DNA of 64,000 nt, taken from contig JBAOHJ010000003.1 in NCBI GenBank assembly GCA_037045055.1, forward strand, positions 372,001 through 436,000, written 5' to 3'. Source of the DNA: Phosphoribacter sp037045055. Lineage in GTDB: Bacteria; Actinomycetota; Actinomycetes; Actinomycetales; Dermatophilaceae. Below the pieces are notes generated by a model. It was given only the letters and a program-made list of their open reading frames with translations, made no database searches and had not been told where the DNA came from. Made by a program: the position numbers and the translations under genes. Shown here one piece after another: positions 53,934 through 61,887 of this stretch; within the stretch, counting starts at the first letter, position 1, and every line of letters starts with the position of its first letter.

Positions 53934-54803
53934 CTACCGGGCCACCGGTGCCCGGGGCGACACCGTGACCGCGACCGTGCCCGGCCCGACGTGCGCCCCC
54001 ACCACGGCTCCCAGCTCCCCGACGACCAGCTCCCGCACGCGGGGCACTCGGGCGTGCAGCATGCCCGCGAGATCGTCGGCACGCTGCGCCGAGTCGAGGT
54101 GTTGGATCGCCACGTCGACCCCCTCGACGCCGGCGGCCTGCCCGGCGGCGACGGCCAGCTCGACCAGCCGGGCGAAGGCGCGCGCGGAGGTGCGGACCTT
54201 CTCCAGCGCGTCGATCCGCCCGTCGCGCACGGTGAGGATCGGTTTGATCGCCAGCGCCGAGCCGAGCAGCGCCGAGGCGGCACCGATCCGTCCCCCCCGA
54301 CGCAGGTGCTCGAGGGTGTCCACGTAGAACACGACGGTGGCGGCGGCCGCCCGGGCGTGCGCCACCGCGGCCACGACATCGGCCTGCTCGCCCGTCGCGG
54401 CAGCGTGGCAGGCGGCGAGCACGGCATACCCCAGGGCCATGCCGATGGTGCGCGAGTCGACGACGACGACGGGCACGGGCGCCTGTTGGGCGGCGAGCGA
54501 GGCGCCCGACGACGTGCCCGACAACTCCGCCGAGATATGCACCGAGACGATCTCGCTGGCCCCTGAGGCGACGGCGGCGGCATACGCGGCCGCGAAGTCT
54601 CCCGGGGCCGGCATCGAGGTCGTCACCGGCCGGAACGCCCGCAACGCCCCGGCGAGATCCGCGGTGTCGACATCGACCCCCTCGCGATGCTCGCGGCCCC
54701 CGATGACGACGTGCAGCGGGACGACCCCCAGGTGGCAGGGTGCCGTCGCGACGAGCTGCGGTGGCAGGTATGCCGTCGAGTCGGTGACGACCGCGACGCT
54801 CAT
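53934..54803 (-). CDS. DegV family fatty-acid-binding protein
   Basis: A 289-residue DegV protein. VAVVTDSTAYLP opens the chain; SMPAPGDFAAAY, VHISAELSGTSSGASLAA and the GGRIGAASALLGSALAIKPIL block bind the fatty acid and phosphate. Such proteins present fatty acids to FakA-type kinases that make acyl phosphate, the substrate of PlsY, so the adjacent plsY is a meaningful partner. AGGAG precedes the ATG. No fakA gene is in the window. Confidence 0.9.
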   Translation of the reverse strand: MSVAVVTDSTAYLPPQLVATAPCHLGVVPLHVVIGGREHREGVDVDTADLAGALRAFRPVTTSMPAPGDFAAAYAAAVASGASEIVSVHISAELSGTSSGASLAAQQAPVPVVVVDSRTIGMALGYAVLAACHAAATGEQADVVAAVAHARAAAATVVFYVDTLEHLRRGGRIGAASALLGSALAIKPILTVRDGRIDALEKVRTSARAFARLVELAVAAGQAAGVEGVDVAIQHLDSAQRADDLAGMLHARVPRVRELVVGELGAVVGAHVGPGTVAVTVSPRAPVAR

Positions 54804-54819
54804 GGGCGGCTCCTGGGGC

Positions 54820-57768
54820 TTAGCGGGGGACGACGTTGACGAGGGTCGGCGGCCGGACCACGACGGTGCGCACCCCTGCGGCGGTCGCCGCGATGACCTT
54901 CTCGCGGGTCATGACCAGCTCGCGCAGGGCATCCGCGGAGATGTCGGAGGGCACCTCGACGCGATCGCGGACCTTGCCCTGGATCTGCACGACGCAAGTG
55001 ACCGTCCGCTCGGTGGCCAACGCCGGGTCGGACACCGGGAAGGGCGCCCGGGTGACCCCGCCCTCGTGCCCGAGCCGGGCCCACAGCTCCTCGGCGAGGT
55101 GCGGGGCGAGGGGGGCGACCATGAGCACGAGCGGCTCCATCACCGACCGCGGCGGCGCGGCGAGCTTAGTCACCGCGTTGTTCAGCTCGATGAGCTTGGC
55201 GATCGCCGTATTGAACCGCAGGCCCTCGAAGTCCTCCCGGACGCCGGCGATCGTCCGGTGCAGCAACGCGGTCACGGCGGGGTCGGTCTCGGCGTCGACG
55301 ACCCTGAGCAGCCCGGTGGTCTCGTCGACGACGTTGCGCCACAGCCGTTGCAGGAACCGCAAGGAGCCCACGACGGCTCGGGTCTCCCACGGCTTGGACA
55401 GCTCCAACGGGCCCATCGACATCTCGTAGACGCGGAACGTGTCGGCGCCGTACGCCTGGTACATCTCGTCCGGGCTGACGACGTTCTTCAAGGACTTGCC
55501 GATCTTGCCGAACTCCCTGGTGACCGGCTCGCCGCCCCAGGTGAAGGTCGGCTCGGCGTCGTGGGAGCCGGGGGTCTGCAGCACCTCGTCGGCCGGGACG
55601 TACTGCCCGCGGGCGTCCTTGAACGCGGGGGCCTGGATCATCCCCTGGGAGAAGTAGGTCCGGAACGGCTCCTCGCTCGTCACGTGCCCGAGGTCGTAGA
55701 GGACCTTGTGCCAGAACCGCGCGTAGAGCAGGTGCAGCACCGCGTGCTCGACCCCGCCGACGTAGAGGTCGACCCCACCGGGGTCGCGGGCACCGGGCGG
55801 CGCGCCGGCGACGGTCGCCTCCTGCGGCCCCATCCAGTAGCGCTCGTTCTGCGGGTCGACGGGCATCTGCGCGTTGGCCGGGTCGAGGTATCGCAAGTAG
55901 TACCAACACGATCCGGCCCAGTTGGGCATGGTGTTGGTCTCGCGGCGGTAGCGGCGCATCCCTCGCCCGTCACCCAGGTCCAGGTCAACCTCGACCCACT
56001 CGGTGGCGCGCGACAGCGGCGGCTCGGGCTCGCTCGCCGCGTCGTCCGGGTGGTAGGTCTTGGGCGAGTAGTCGGCCACGTCGGGCAGCACGAGGGGCAG
56101 CATCGCGTCGGGCAGCGAGTGCGCCACCCCGTGCTCGTCCCAGACCACCGGGAACGGCTCCCCCCAGTAGCGCTGCCGACTGAACAGCCAGTCGCGCAAC
56201 CGGTAGGTGACCGAGCCGTGCCCGATCCCGTTCTCCTGCAGGTATGTCGTGATGCGCTCCTTGGCGGTGGCGGTGTCCCACCCATCCAGGTCGATCTGGG
56301 CGTTCGCCGAGTTGACCGCGATGCCCGGCCCGGTGAAGGCCTTCCCCTCGGCCACCGTGCCCGGCCACTGCGGGTCGTCCACCGGCGCCACGACGTCGAT
56401 GATCGGCAGCGCGAACGCGGTGGCGTAGTCGAAGTCGCGCTGGTCGCCCGAGGGCACCGCCATGATCGCGCCCGTGCCGTAGCCCATCAGCACGTAGTCG
56501 GCGACGAACACCGGGATCGGCTCTCCGGTCAGCGGGTTCGTCGCATAGGCGCCGGTGAACACGCCGGTCTTCTCGCGGTGGTCCATCTGCCGCTCGACGT
56601 CGCTCTTGCGCGACACCAGCAGCCGGTATGCCGCGACCGCCGCCGCCGGGGTGGCCGCGGCCAGCGGGTCGGCGCCGCGCCAGCTCGCCTCGGTGTGCTC
56701 GGGCCACGGGCCCGTCGGCACGATCTCGTCGACGATTGGGTGCTCGGGCGCGAGCACCATGAAGGTCGCGCCGAAGAGGGTGTCCGGTCGGGTCGTGAAG
56801 ACGTCGATGGTGGCGCTGCGACCGGCCGTGGTCACCACGGGGAAGCCGACCATGGCCCCGGTGGATCGCCCGATCCAGTTGCGCTGCATGGTCTTGACCT
56901 TCTCCGGCCAGTCGATGCGGTCGAGGTCCGCGGCGAGCCGGTCGGCGTAGGCGGTGATCCGCAGCATCCACTGGCGCAGGTCGCGACGGAACACCGGGAA
57001 GTTGCCCCGCTCCGAGCGGCCTTCGTTGGTGACCTCCTCGTTGGACAGCACGGTGCCCAGACCGGGACACCAGTTGACCGGGGCCGCCGACGGGTAGGCC
57101 AGACGGAAGTCGTCGAGCACCGCGCCCTGCTCGGCCGGCGTGAGCTGCCCCCACGCGCGCCCGTCCTCGGTGAGCACGGCGCGCTGGCCGCCCTCGAGCT
57201 GCTCCACCAGGGTGGCGATGGGGCGTGCCGCACCGCGCCCACCGTCGGGGCGCAGCGCCTCCGGGTCGTACCAGCTCTCCCGGATCCGGGTGAAGATCCA
57301 CTGCGTCCACCGGTAGTAGTCCTCGTCGATGGTGGCGAAGGACCGTCGCTCGTCGAAGCCGAGCCCCAGCCGACGCAGCTGGCGCCGCATGATGAGGATG
57401 TTGTCCTCGGTCGTCTTGCGCGGGTGCTGGCCGGTCTGCACGGCATACTGCTCGGCCGGCAGGCCGAAGGCGTCGAAGCCGAGGGCGTGCAGCACGTTGT
57501 TCCCGAGCATCCGCCGGTAGCGGCAGACCACGTCGGTGGCGATGTAGCCCAAGGGGTGCCCGACGTGCAGCCCGGCACCGGAGGGGTAGGGGAACATGTC
57601 AAGCACGAGCAGCTTGCGGCCCAGCGCGGCGACGCCCTCGGGGTCGGCCCACGGGCCGGCCGGGTTCGGGGCGTGGAACGCCCCGCTGGCCTCCCAGCGG
57701 TCCTGCCAGGCCAGCTCGATGCGCTCGGCCAGCGCGGCGGTGTAGCGGAACGGCGTCTCGTCGGTCAT
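54820..57768 (-). CDS. leuS: Leucyl-tRNA synthetase LeuS
   Basis: LeuS charges tRNA-Leu. The 982-residue class I synthetase has the HIGH motif as HVGH at 68-71, a complete editing domain with the TTRPDTLFGATFMVLAPEH block, and the KMSKS motif as K755-I-G-K-S-L. The length is typical of actinobacterial LeuS. The ATG at 57768 has GAGAGAG upstream; in-frame ATGs further up lie in the leader after a terminator-like hairpin. The leader may act as an attenuator. Confidence 0.96.
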   Translation of the reverse strand: MTDETPFRYTAALAERIELAWQDRWEASGAFHAPNPAGPWADPEGVAALGRKLLVLDMFPYPSGAGLHVGHPLGYIATDVVCRYRRMLGNNVLHALGFDAFGLPAEQYAVQTGQHPRKTTEDNILIMRRQLRRLGLGFDERRSFATIDEDYYRWTQWIFTRIRESWYDPEALRPDGGRGAARPIATLVEQLEGGQRAVLTEDGRAWGQLTPAEQGAVLDDFRLAYPSAAPVNWCPGLGTVLSNEEVTNEGRSERGNFPVFRRDLRQWMLRITAYADRLAADLDRIDWPEKVKTMQRNWIGRSTGAMVGFPVVTTAGRSATIDVFTTRPDTLFGATFMVLAPEHPIVDEIVPTGPWPEHTEASWRGADPLAAATPAAAVAAYRLLVSRKSDVERQMDHREKTGVFTGAYATNPLTGEPIPVFVADYVLMGYGTGAIMAVPSGDQRDFDYATAFALPIIDVVAPVDDPQWPGTVAEGKAFTGPGIAVNSANAQIDLDGWDTATAKERITTYLQENGIGHGSVTYRLRDWLFSRQRYWGEPFPVVWDEHGVAHSLPDAMLPLVLPDVADYSPKTYHPDDAASEPEPPLSRATEWVEVDLDLGDGRGMRRYRRETNTMPNWAGSCWYYLRYLDPANAQMPVDPQNERYWMGPQEATVAGAPPGARDPGGVDLYVGGVEHAVLHLLYARFWHKVLYDLGHVTSEEPFRTYFSQGMIQAPAFKDARGQYVPADEVLQTPGSHDAEPTFTWGGEPVTREFGKIGKSLKNVVSPDEMYQAYGADTFRVYEMSMGPLELSKPWETRAVVGSLRFLQRLWRNVVDETTGLLRVVDAETDPAVTALLHRTIAGVREDFEGLRFNTAIAKLIELNNAVTKLAAPPRSVMEPLVLMVAPLAPHLAEELWARLGHEGGVTRAPFPVSDPALATERTVTCVVQIQGKVRDRVEVPSDISADALRELVMTREKVIAATAAGVRTVVVRPPTLVNVVPR

Positions 57769-57837
57769 CGTGCTCTCTCGGGCGTCGGGCGCGGTGCGGT
57801 CTCGTGGTGGATCCGGCGGACTGGCCCCGGACATAGG

Positions 57838-57859
57838 AAAACCCCTCACACAGGAGGGG
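57838..57859 (-). terminator. Terminator hairpin in the leuS leader (possible attenuator)
   Basis: On the minus strand CCCCTC, a 6-base loop, GAGGGG and TTTT form a compact intrinsic terminator 70 bp before the leuS start. There is no upstream gene in this direction, so it lies inside the leuS leader and would regulate read-through. Confidence 0.7.
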
Positions 57860-57880
57860 ATGCCGCGCCGAGGTCGACCG

Positions 57881-57916
57881 TCAGCGCGGCGGGGTAAGCG
57901 GCAGGCTCTGGGTCAC
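57881..57916 (-). CDS. Possible leuS leader peptide (11 residues)
   Basis: An 11-codon frame, GTG start, encodes VTQSLPLTPPR and ends 22 bp before the terminator hairpin. It contains two Leu codons, CTG and the rare CTT. A TACCCT hexamer (57927-57922) would start transcription at the GTG. Leader peptides rich in the cognate amino acid control attenuation of amino-acid genes in actinomycetes; two leucines out of eleven is modest, so the call is tentative. Confidence 0.35.
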   Translation of the reverse strand: MTQSLPLTPPR

Positions 57917-57952
57917 GGGCTCAGGGTAGCGCACCGCGTGTGGCGCGTCCGG

Positions 57953-57995
57953 CGGCATACCACCCGCGCCACGGCAGCAGCCCGGAGGTATGCCG
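57953..57995. repeat. Inverted pair of the GTATGCCG word upstream of leuS
   Basis: CGGCATACC (57953-57961) and GGTATGCCG (57987-57995) are exact reverse complements around a 25-base loop; the stem extends for three more bases with one mismatch. The pair lies between the divergent leuS and thioesterase genes. Confidence 0.7.
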
Positions 57996-58056
57996 TTGAT
58001 CACCCCGCCCGCGGCCGACCCGACCGCGACCCGGGCCACGCGCCTAGACTCGCGGC

Positions 58057-58455
58057 ATGGCACTGGAGACGTTCGAGCACACCGTGACCGTCGAGGACAC
58101 GGCCGCGCGTCTGGGCAGCGGCGACCTGCAGGTCCTGGCCACGCCGCGGATGATCAACTGGCTGGAGCGGGCGGCATACACGGTCGCCAAGGCCAACATC
58201 TCGGCGGAGCAGACCACCGTCGGCACGCTGGTCAAGGTCGAGCACCTCAAGGGCACCCCGGTGGGACGCCGGGTGCGGGTGACCTGCTCCAAGCCGGTCA
58301 ACGACGGGCGACGGCTGATCTTTCACGTCACCGCGCTCGACGACGACGACGACGAGCTGGCTCGTGGCGAGATCCACCGCCGGGTGGTGGACCCGGAGCG
58401 GTTCATGGCCCGCTTCGAGGAAGAGGACCGCCAGGCCGGCGACACCGGGCCCTGA
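58057..58455 (+). CDS. FlK-like hotdog-fold thioesterase
   Basis: A 132-residue protein of the fluoroacetyl-CoA-thioesterase-like hotdog family: SGDLQVLATPRMINWLERAA at the start, TTVGTLVKVEHLKGTPVGRRV in the middle and the closing HRRVVDPERF. Family members hydrolyse acyl-CoA esters; the natural substrate is not deducible and fluoroacetate is unlikely. A strong hairpin covers its stop codon. Confidence 0.83.
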   Translation: MALETFEHTVTVEDTAARLGSGDLQVLATPRMINWLERAAYTVAKANISAEQTTVGTLVKVEHLKGTPVGRRVRVTCSKPVNDGRRLIFHVTALDDDDDELARGEIHRRVVDPERFMARFEEEDRQAGDTGP

Positions 58456-58476
58456 CCCTTCGTCAGCCCGGTGTCG
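58440..58476. terminator. Strong hairpin over the thioesterase stop codon
   Basis: CGACACCGGGCCCTGAC (58440-58456) pairs with GTCAGCCCGGTGTCG (58462-58476) around the loop CCTTC, with two unpaired C residues on the left arm. It stands between the thioesterase and the convergent tRNA gene and should terminate from both sides. Confidence 0.75.
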
Positions 58477-58489
58477 CGCGCGGTCTGGG

Positions 58490-58562
58490 TGGAGCTGAGG
58501 GGACTCGAACCCCTGACCCCCTCCATGCCATGGAGGTGCGCTACCAGCTGCGCCACAGCCCC
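58490..58562 (-). tRNA. tRNA-Ala (anticodon GGC)
   Basis: The 73-base cloverleaf starts GGGGCTG, pairs with CAGCTCC at the 3' side (one G-U), and has a T arm with GGTTCGAGTCC. The anticodon stem CCTCC/GGAGG surrounds the loop ATGGCAT, giving anticodon GGC for Ala. The 3' CCA is not encoded. Confidence 0.95.
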
Positions 58563-58713
58563 GGAGCCCGGCGACGGCCGGGCAACCACCCGATCCTAGC
58601 CAAGGGCTCGCAGCGAACGGAAATCACGGCCACCCCGAAGGCGGCCAGCCGCCCCCGCGACCCGAACGCCCGCCGACGGCCCGCCTGCCGACGACCCGCG
58701 CACTCGCCGACGC

Positions 58714-59421
58714 CTACCCGGCGAACGGAGCATCCGCCGACCAGACCGCCACCGGCCCAGGCACCGTGCCCGGCACGGGCACGCCCTCGTTGTACCCGGC
58801 CAGCCGCAACGGCCCGCCGAACTCGCTCTCCTGCAGGGTGCTCCACGCCCCGTTGCCCATCGTCGCGAAGGCCGCGTCCGCGGCCTGGTCCAGCCCGAGC
58901 AGCTCGAGCATCGCGGCCCGCAGGCTGGCTCCGTGGGTGACCGCCATCCCGGTGTCGCCCGGCCCTAGCGACGCCAGCAGCTCCCGCAGCGCGGGCACCA
59001 TCCGGCGCAGCACGTCCTGCGTCGACTCCGCCCCGGCCACCCGCACCGTCTCGTCGCCGCGCTCCCACGCGGCGTACTCCACCGGGAAGCGCGCCGCGAA
59101 CTGCGCCCGGGTCAGTCCGGCCCGCTCTCCCACGGAGTACTCCCGCAGCCGCGGGTCGGGCTCGGCCGGCATCCCGAGCAGGTCGGCGACGTATGCCGCG
59201 GTCTGGCTCGCGCGGGCCAGGTCGCTGGTCCACAGCCGCGCCGGACGCAGCGCGGCAAGGAAGGGCGCCGCGGCGGCGGCCTGGGCGTGCCCGGTCTCGT
59301 CCAGGCCGATGTCGGCGTGGCCCTGCGCGCGCCCGGTGGCGTTCCAGGCGGTGCGACCGTGTCGCACCAGGACGAGCCGGCGCACCGACGCGCCGGGGGA
59401 CCCGCTGTGTCGAGTGGGCAT
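58714..59421 (-). CDS. Histidine phosphatase superfamily protein
   Basis: A 235-residue phosphoglycerate-mutase-like phosphatase. The catalytic LVLVRHGRTAWNATGR lies near residues 15-30 and the second histidine is in AVTHGASLRAAM; the acidic proton donor is likely in LREYSVGERAG. In actinomycetes a gene of this type follows rsfS and is sometimes annotated as glucosyl-3-phosphoglycerate phosphatase; the substrate is not settled. Start and rsfS stop share one base (TGATG). Confidence 0.9.
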   Translation of the reverse strand: MPTRHSGSPGASVRRLVLVRHGRTAWNATGRAQGHADIGLDETGHAQAAAAAPFLAALRPARLWTSDLARASQTAAYVADLLGMPAEPDPRLREYSVGERAGLTRAQFAARFPVEYAAWERGDETVRVAGAESTQDVLRRMVPALRELLASLGPGDTGMAVTHGASLRAAMLELLGLDQAADAAFATMGNGAWSTLQESEFGGPLRLAGYNEGVPVPGTVPGPVAVWSADAPFAG

Positions 59422-59825
59422 CAGGCGCTGTCGGCGTCGCCGGTGCCGGCCGTGCCCGGCGGTAGCGCCACCGCGTCGAGGTCCATGGTGGGACAGTCCC
59501 GCCACAGCCGATCGAGCTGGTAGAAGGCCCGTTCCTGCTCGTGCTGGACGTGCACGACGACGTCGCCGACGTCGATGAGCACCCACCGACCGTCCCGCTG
59601 GCCCTCGCGGCGCAGGACGGGGACGCCGATCTCGTGCAGCCGACGCTCGACCTCGTCGACGATGGCCCCGACCTGGCGCTCGTTGGACGCCGAGGCGATG
59701 ACAAACACGTCGGTCAGGGCCAGCTGCGCCGAGACGTCGATCGCCACGACGTCCTGGGCGATCTTGTCCGCCGCGGCCTGCGCCGCCACCTTGGCCACGA
59801 CCAGGGCACTGTCAGGCGCGGGCAT
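59421..59825 (-). CDS. rsfS: Ribosome silencing factor RsfS
   Basis: RsfS binds L14 of the large subunit and prevents joining with the small subunit under starvation. The 134-residue protein has the family core DVVAIDVSAQLALTDVFVIASASNERQVGAI and GRWVLIDVGDVVVHVQHEQERAFYQLDRLW. The ATG overlaps the nadD end by 14 bp; the stop overlaps the phosphatase start by one base. The trio nadD-rsfS-phosphatase is a common operon in actinomycetes. Confidence 0.95.
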   Translation of the reverse strand: MPAPDSALVVAKVAAQAAADKIAQDVVAIDVSAQLALTDVFVIASASNERQVGAIVDEVERRLHEIGVPVLRREGQRDGRWVLIDVGDVVVHVQHEQERAFYQLDRLWRDCPTMDLDAVALPPGTAGTGDADSA

Positions 59826-60606
59826 GCGGCTGCTCTCGGTAGAGCTGGTACTTGGTGATGTACTGCACCACCCCGTCGGGCACGAGGTACCACACCGGCT
59901 CCCCCGCAGCGACCCGGGCGCGGCAGTCGGTCGAGGAGATCGCCATGGCGGGCACCTCCTGCAGGGTGATCCGGTCGGCCGGCAGCCCGCGGTCGGACAG
60001 CTCGTGCCCCGGGCGGGTCACCCCGATGAAGTGGGCCAGCCGCCACAGCTCGTCCACGTCCTTCCACGTGACGATCTGCGCGAGGGCGTCGGAGCCGGTG
60101 ATGAAGTACAGCTGCGCGTCCGGGCGCTCGCGATGCAGATCGCGCAGCGTGTCGATGGTGTACGTCGGTCCGGGTCGGTCGATGTCCACCCGGCTGACCG
60201 TGAACCGGGGGTTCGACGCGGTCGCGACCACGGTCATGAGGTAGCGGTGCTCGGCCGGGCTCACCGAGCGTCCGGCCTTCTGCCAGGGGCGCCCCGTGGG
60301 CACGAAGACGACTTCGTCGAGCCCGAACAGCGACTGGACCTCGCTGGCGGCCACCAGGTGGCCGTGGTGGATGGGGTCGAAGGTGCCCCCCATCACGCCG
60401 ACGCGCTGGCTCAGTGGTGACCTCCGGCGCCCGGGGCGGCGTGCCGGTCGCGGATTCTTGTATGCCGTGCCGCGGAACGACCACAGCAGCCCCAGCAGCA
60501 GCAGGAAGACGACCATCGCGATGACGCCGTACAGCCACGCGGGCATGGGCAGCTGGCGGTGGGCCTCTTCGGCGCTGACGAGGGCAGGCAGGACGCTCGC
60601 AGACAT
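59812..60606 (-). CDS. nadD: Nicotinate-nucleotide adenylyltransferase NadD with N-terminal membrane segment
   Basis: NadD makes deamido-NAD from nicotinate mononucleotide and ATP. The catalytic part has GVMGGTFDPIHHGHLVAA at about 70-87 and the C-terminal AISSTDCRARVAAG. Unusually, the frame continues upstream into a 64-residue segment with a membrane span at about 24-43 that in relatives I recall as a separate small gene. A CTG at residue 65 (60414) is preceded by GGAGG at proper distance and would give a 200-residue NadD of normal size. So this is either a true fusion or two overlapping in-frame products. Confidence 0.85.
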   Translation of the reverse strand: MSASVLPALVSAEEAHRQLPMPAWLYGVIAMVVFLLLLGLLWSFRGTAYKNPRPARRPGRRRSPLSQRVGVMGGTFDPIHHGHLVAASEVQSLFGLDEVVFVPTGRPWQKAGRSVSPAEHRYLMTVVATASNPRFTVSRVDIDRPGPTYTIDTLRDLHRERPDAQLYFITGSDALAQIVTWKDVDELWRLAHFIGVTRPGHELSDRGLPADRITLQEVPAMAISSTDCRARVAAGEPVWYLVPDGVVQYITKYQLYREQPHARA

Positions 60607-60778
60607 GGCGCCATGGTAGCGGGTGGGGGTTCGCCCGCCCGCACCGACCCGGTCTGCCGCAGGCCGCCCCGCGGCCCTGGCCCGCCAGCGTGCCGGGAGG
60701 CCGGGTCAGGCGCGGCTGGACGGACTCGCCCCAGGGCATTCTCAGCTGGCACCCAGCCGCGACCGTACGCTGGTGCTC

Positions 60779-61798
60779 ATGCCTGTCGAGCTGTCCGTCG
60801 TCGTGCCGATGTACGACGAGCAGGAGGTCATCCCGCTGCTCGCGGCTCGGCTGCGCCCGGTGCTCGACCGGCTCGACACGGCATACGAGGTGGTCTGCGT
60901 CGACGACGGCAGCACCGACCTCACCCCCGCGCTGCTGACCAAGCTGGCCCGCGACTGGCCGCAGGTGCGGGTGGTGCGCCTGCGGGCCAACGCCGGGCAC
61001 CAGGCGGCCATCTCGGCCGGGCTGACCCGGGCCCGCGGCGACTACGTCGTCACCATCGACGCCGACCTGCAGGACCCGCCGGAGGTCATCGAGCAGATGC
61101 TGCAGACCGCTCGGCGCGAGCACGTCGACGTCGTCTACGGGGTGCGCAACGACCGCACCACCGACTCGGCCTTCAAGCGGATCTCGGCCCGGGTCTTCTA
61201 CTCGCTGATCCGGCGGATCTCCGCGACCGGGGCGCAACGCGACGCGGGCGACTTCCGGCTGATGTCCCGGGCCACGGTGGACGCGGTCAACGCGCTGCCC
61301 GAGCACAACCGGGTGCTGCGGTTCGTGGTGCCGGCGCTGGGCTTCCCGGCGGCGTCGGTGGGCTACCGCCGGGAGGAGCGGGCCGCGGGCCGCTCGAAGT
61401 ACCCCCTGCTGACCATGCTCAGGCTGTCGATCGACTCGGTCACCGGCTTCTCGCTGTTTCCCCTGCGCCTGGCGACCTACCTGGGCCTGGGCGGTGGGGT
61501 GCTCATCGCCGTGCTGTCGGTGGGGCTGATCGTCGTCGCGCGCAGCGGCAACACCATCCCCGGGTGGACCTCGACCGTGCTCATCGTCGCCGGGGTCGGT
61601 GCCGTGCAGCTGTTCTGTCTGGGCCTGCTCGGGGAGTACGTCGGGCGCATGTACACCCAGATGCAGGGCCGACCGGCTTACTTCGTCGCCTACGACTCGC
61701 TCGACGCGGCGCCGGGGACCCCCGACCCGGTGTCCCCGCCGGTGCCCATGCCCACGGTCATCCCGTGGGAGCCGAGCCGGCGCACCGGGGCCGTCTGA
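60779..61798 (+). CDS. Family 2 glycosyltransferase (GtrB/DPM1-like)
   Basis: A 339-residue membrane glycosyltransferase: SVVVPMYDEQEVI, the nucleotide-binding VCVDDGSTD, the DAD triad in VTIDADLQDPPE and a C-terminal pair of membrane spans (about 228-250 and 262-286). This arrangement is found in enzymes that transfer sugar to polyprenyl phosphate. The sugar is unknown. The ATG at 60779 leads directly into the first strand. It is a single plus-strand gene, convergent with proA. Confidence 0.88.
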   Translation: MPVELSVVVPMYDEQEVIPLLAARLRPVLDRLDTAYEVVCVDDGSTDLTPALLTKLARDWPQVRVVRLRANAGHQAAISAGLTRARGDYVVTIDADLQDPPEVIEQMLQTARREHVDVVYGVRNDRTTDSAFKRISARVFYSLIRRISATGAQRDAGDFRLMSRATVDAVNALPEHNRVLRFVVPALGFPAASVGYRREERAAGRSKYPLLTMLRLSIDSVTGFSLFPLRLATYLGLGGGVLIAVLSVGLIVVARSGNTIPGWTSTVLIVAGVGAVQLFCLGLLGEYVGRMYTQMQGRPAYFVAYDSLDAAPGTPDPVSPPVPMPTVIPWEPSRRTGAV

Positions 61799-61863
61799 GG
61801 CCTGCTCGGTCGCCGGGGCCGGTGCCGGGTGCCCAGGCCGGTCGAGGCCTGCTCGGTCGCCGG
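61797..61863. repeat. 20-bp direct repeat after the glycosyltransferase gene
   Basis: GAGGCCTGCTCGGTCGCCGG occurs at 61797-61816 and 61844-61863, 47 bp apart, in the 89-bp convergent gap before the proA stop. A GC-rich imperfect hairpin follows near 61865-61887 and may terminate both genes. Confidence 0.75.
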
Positions 61864-61887
61864 AGCCCCCGGGCGAGCGCCCCGGCG

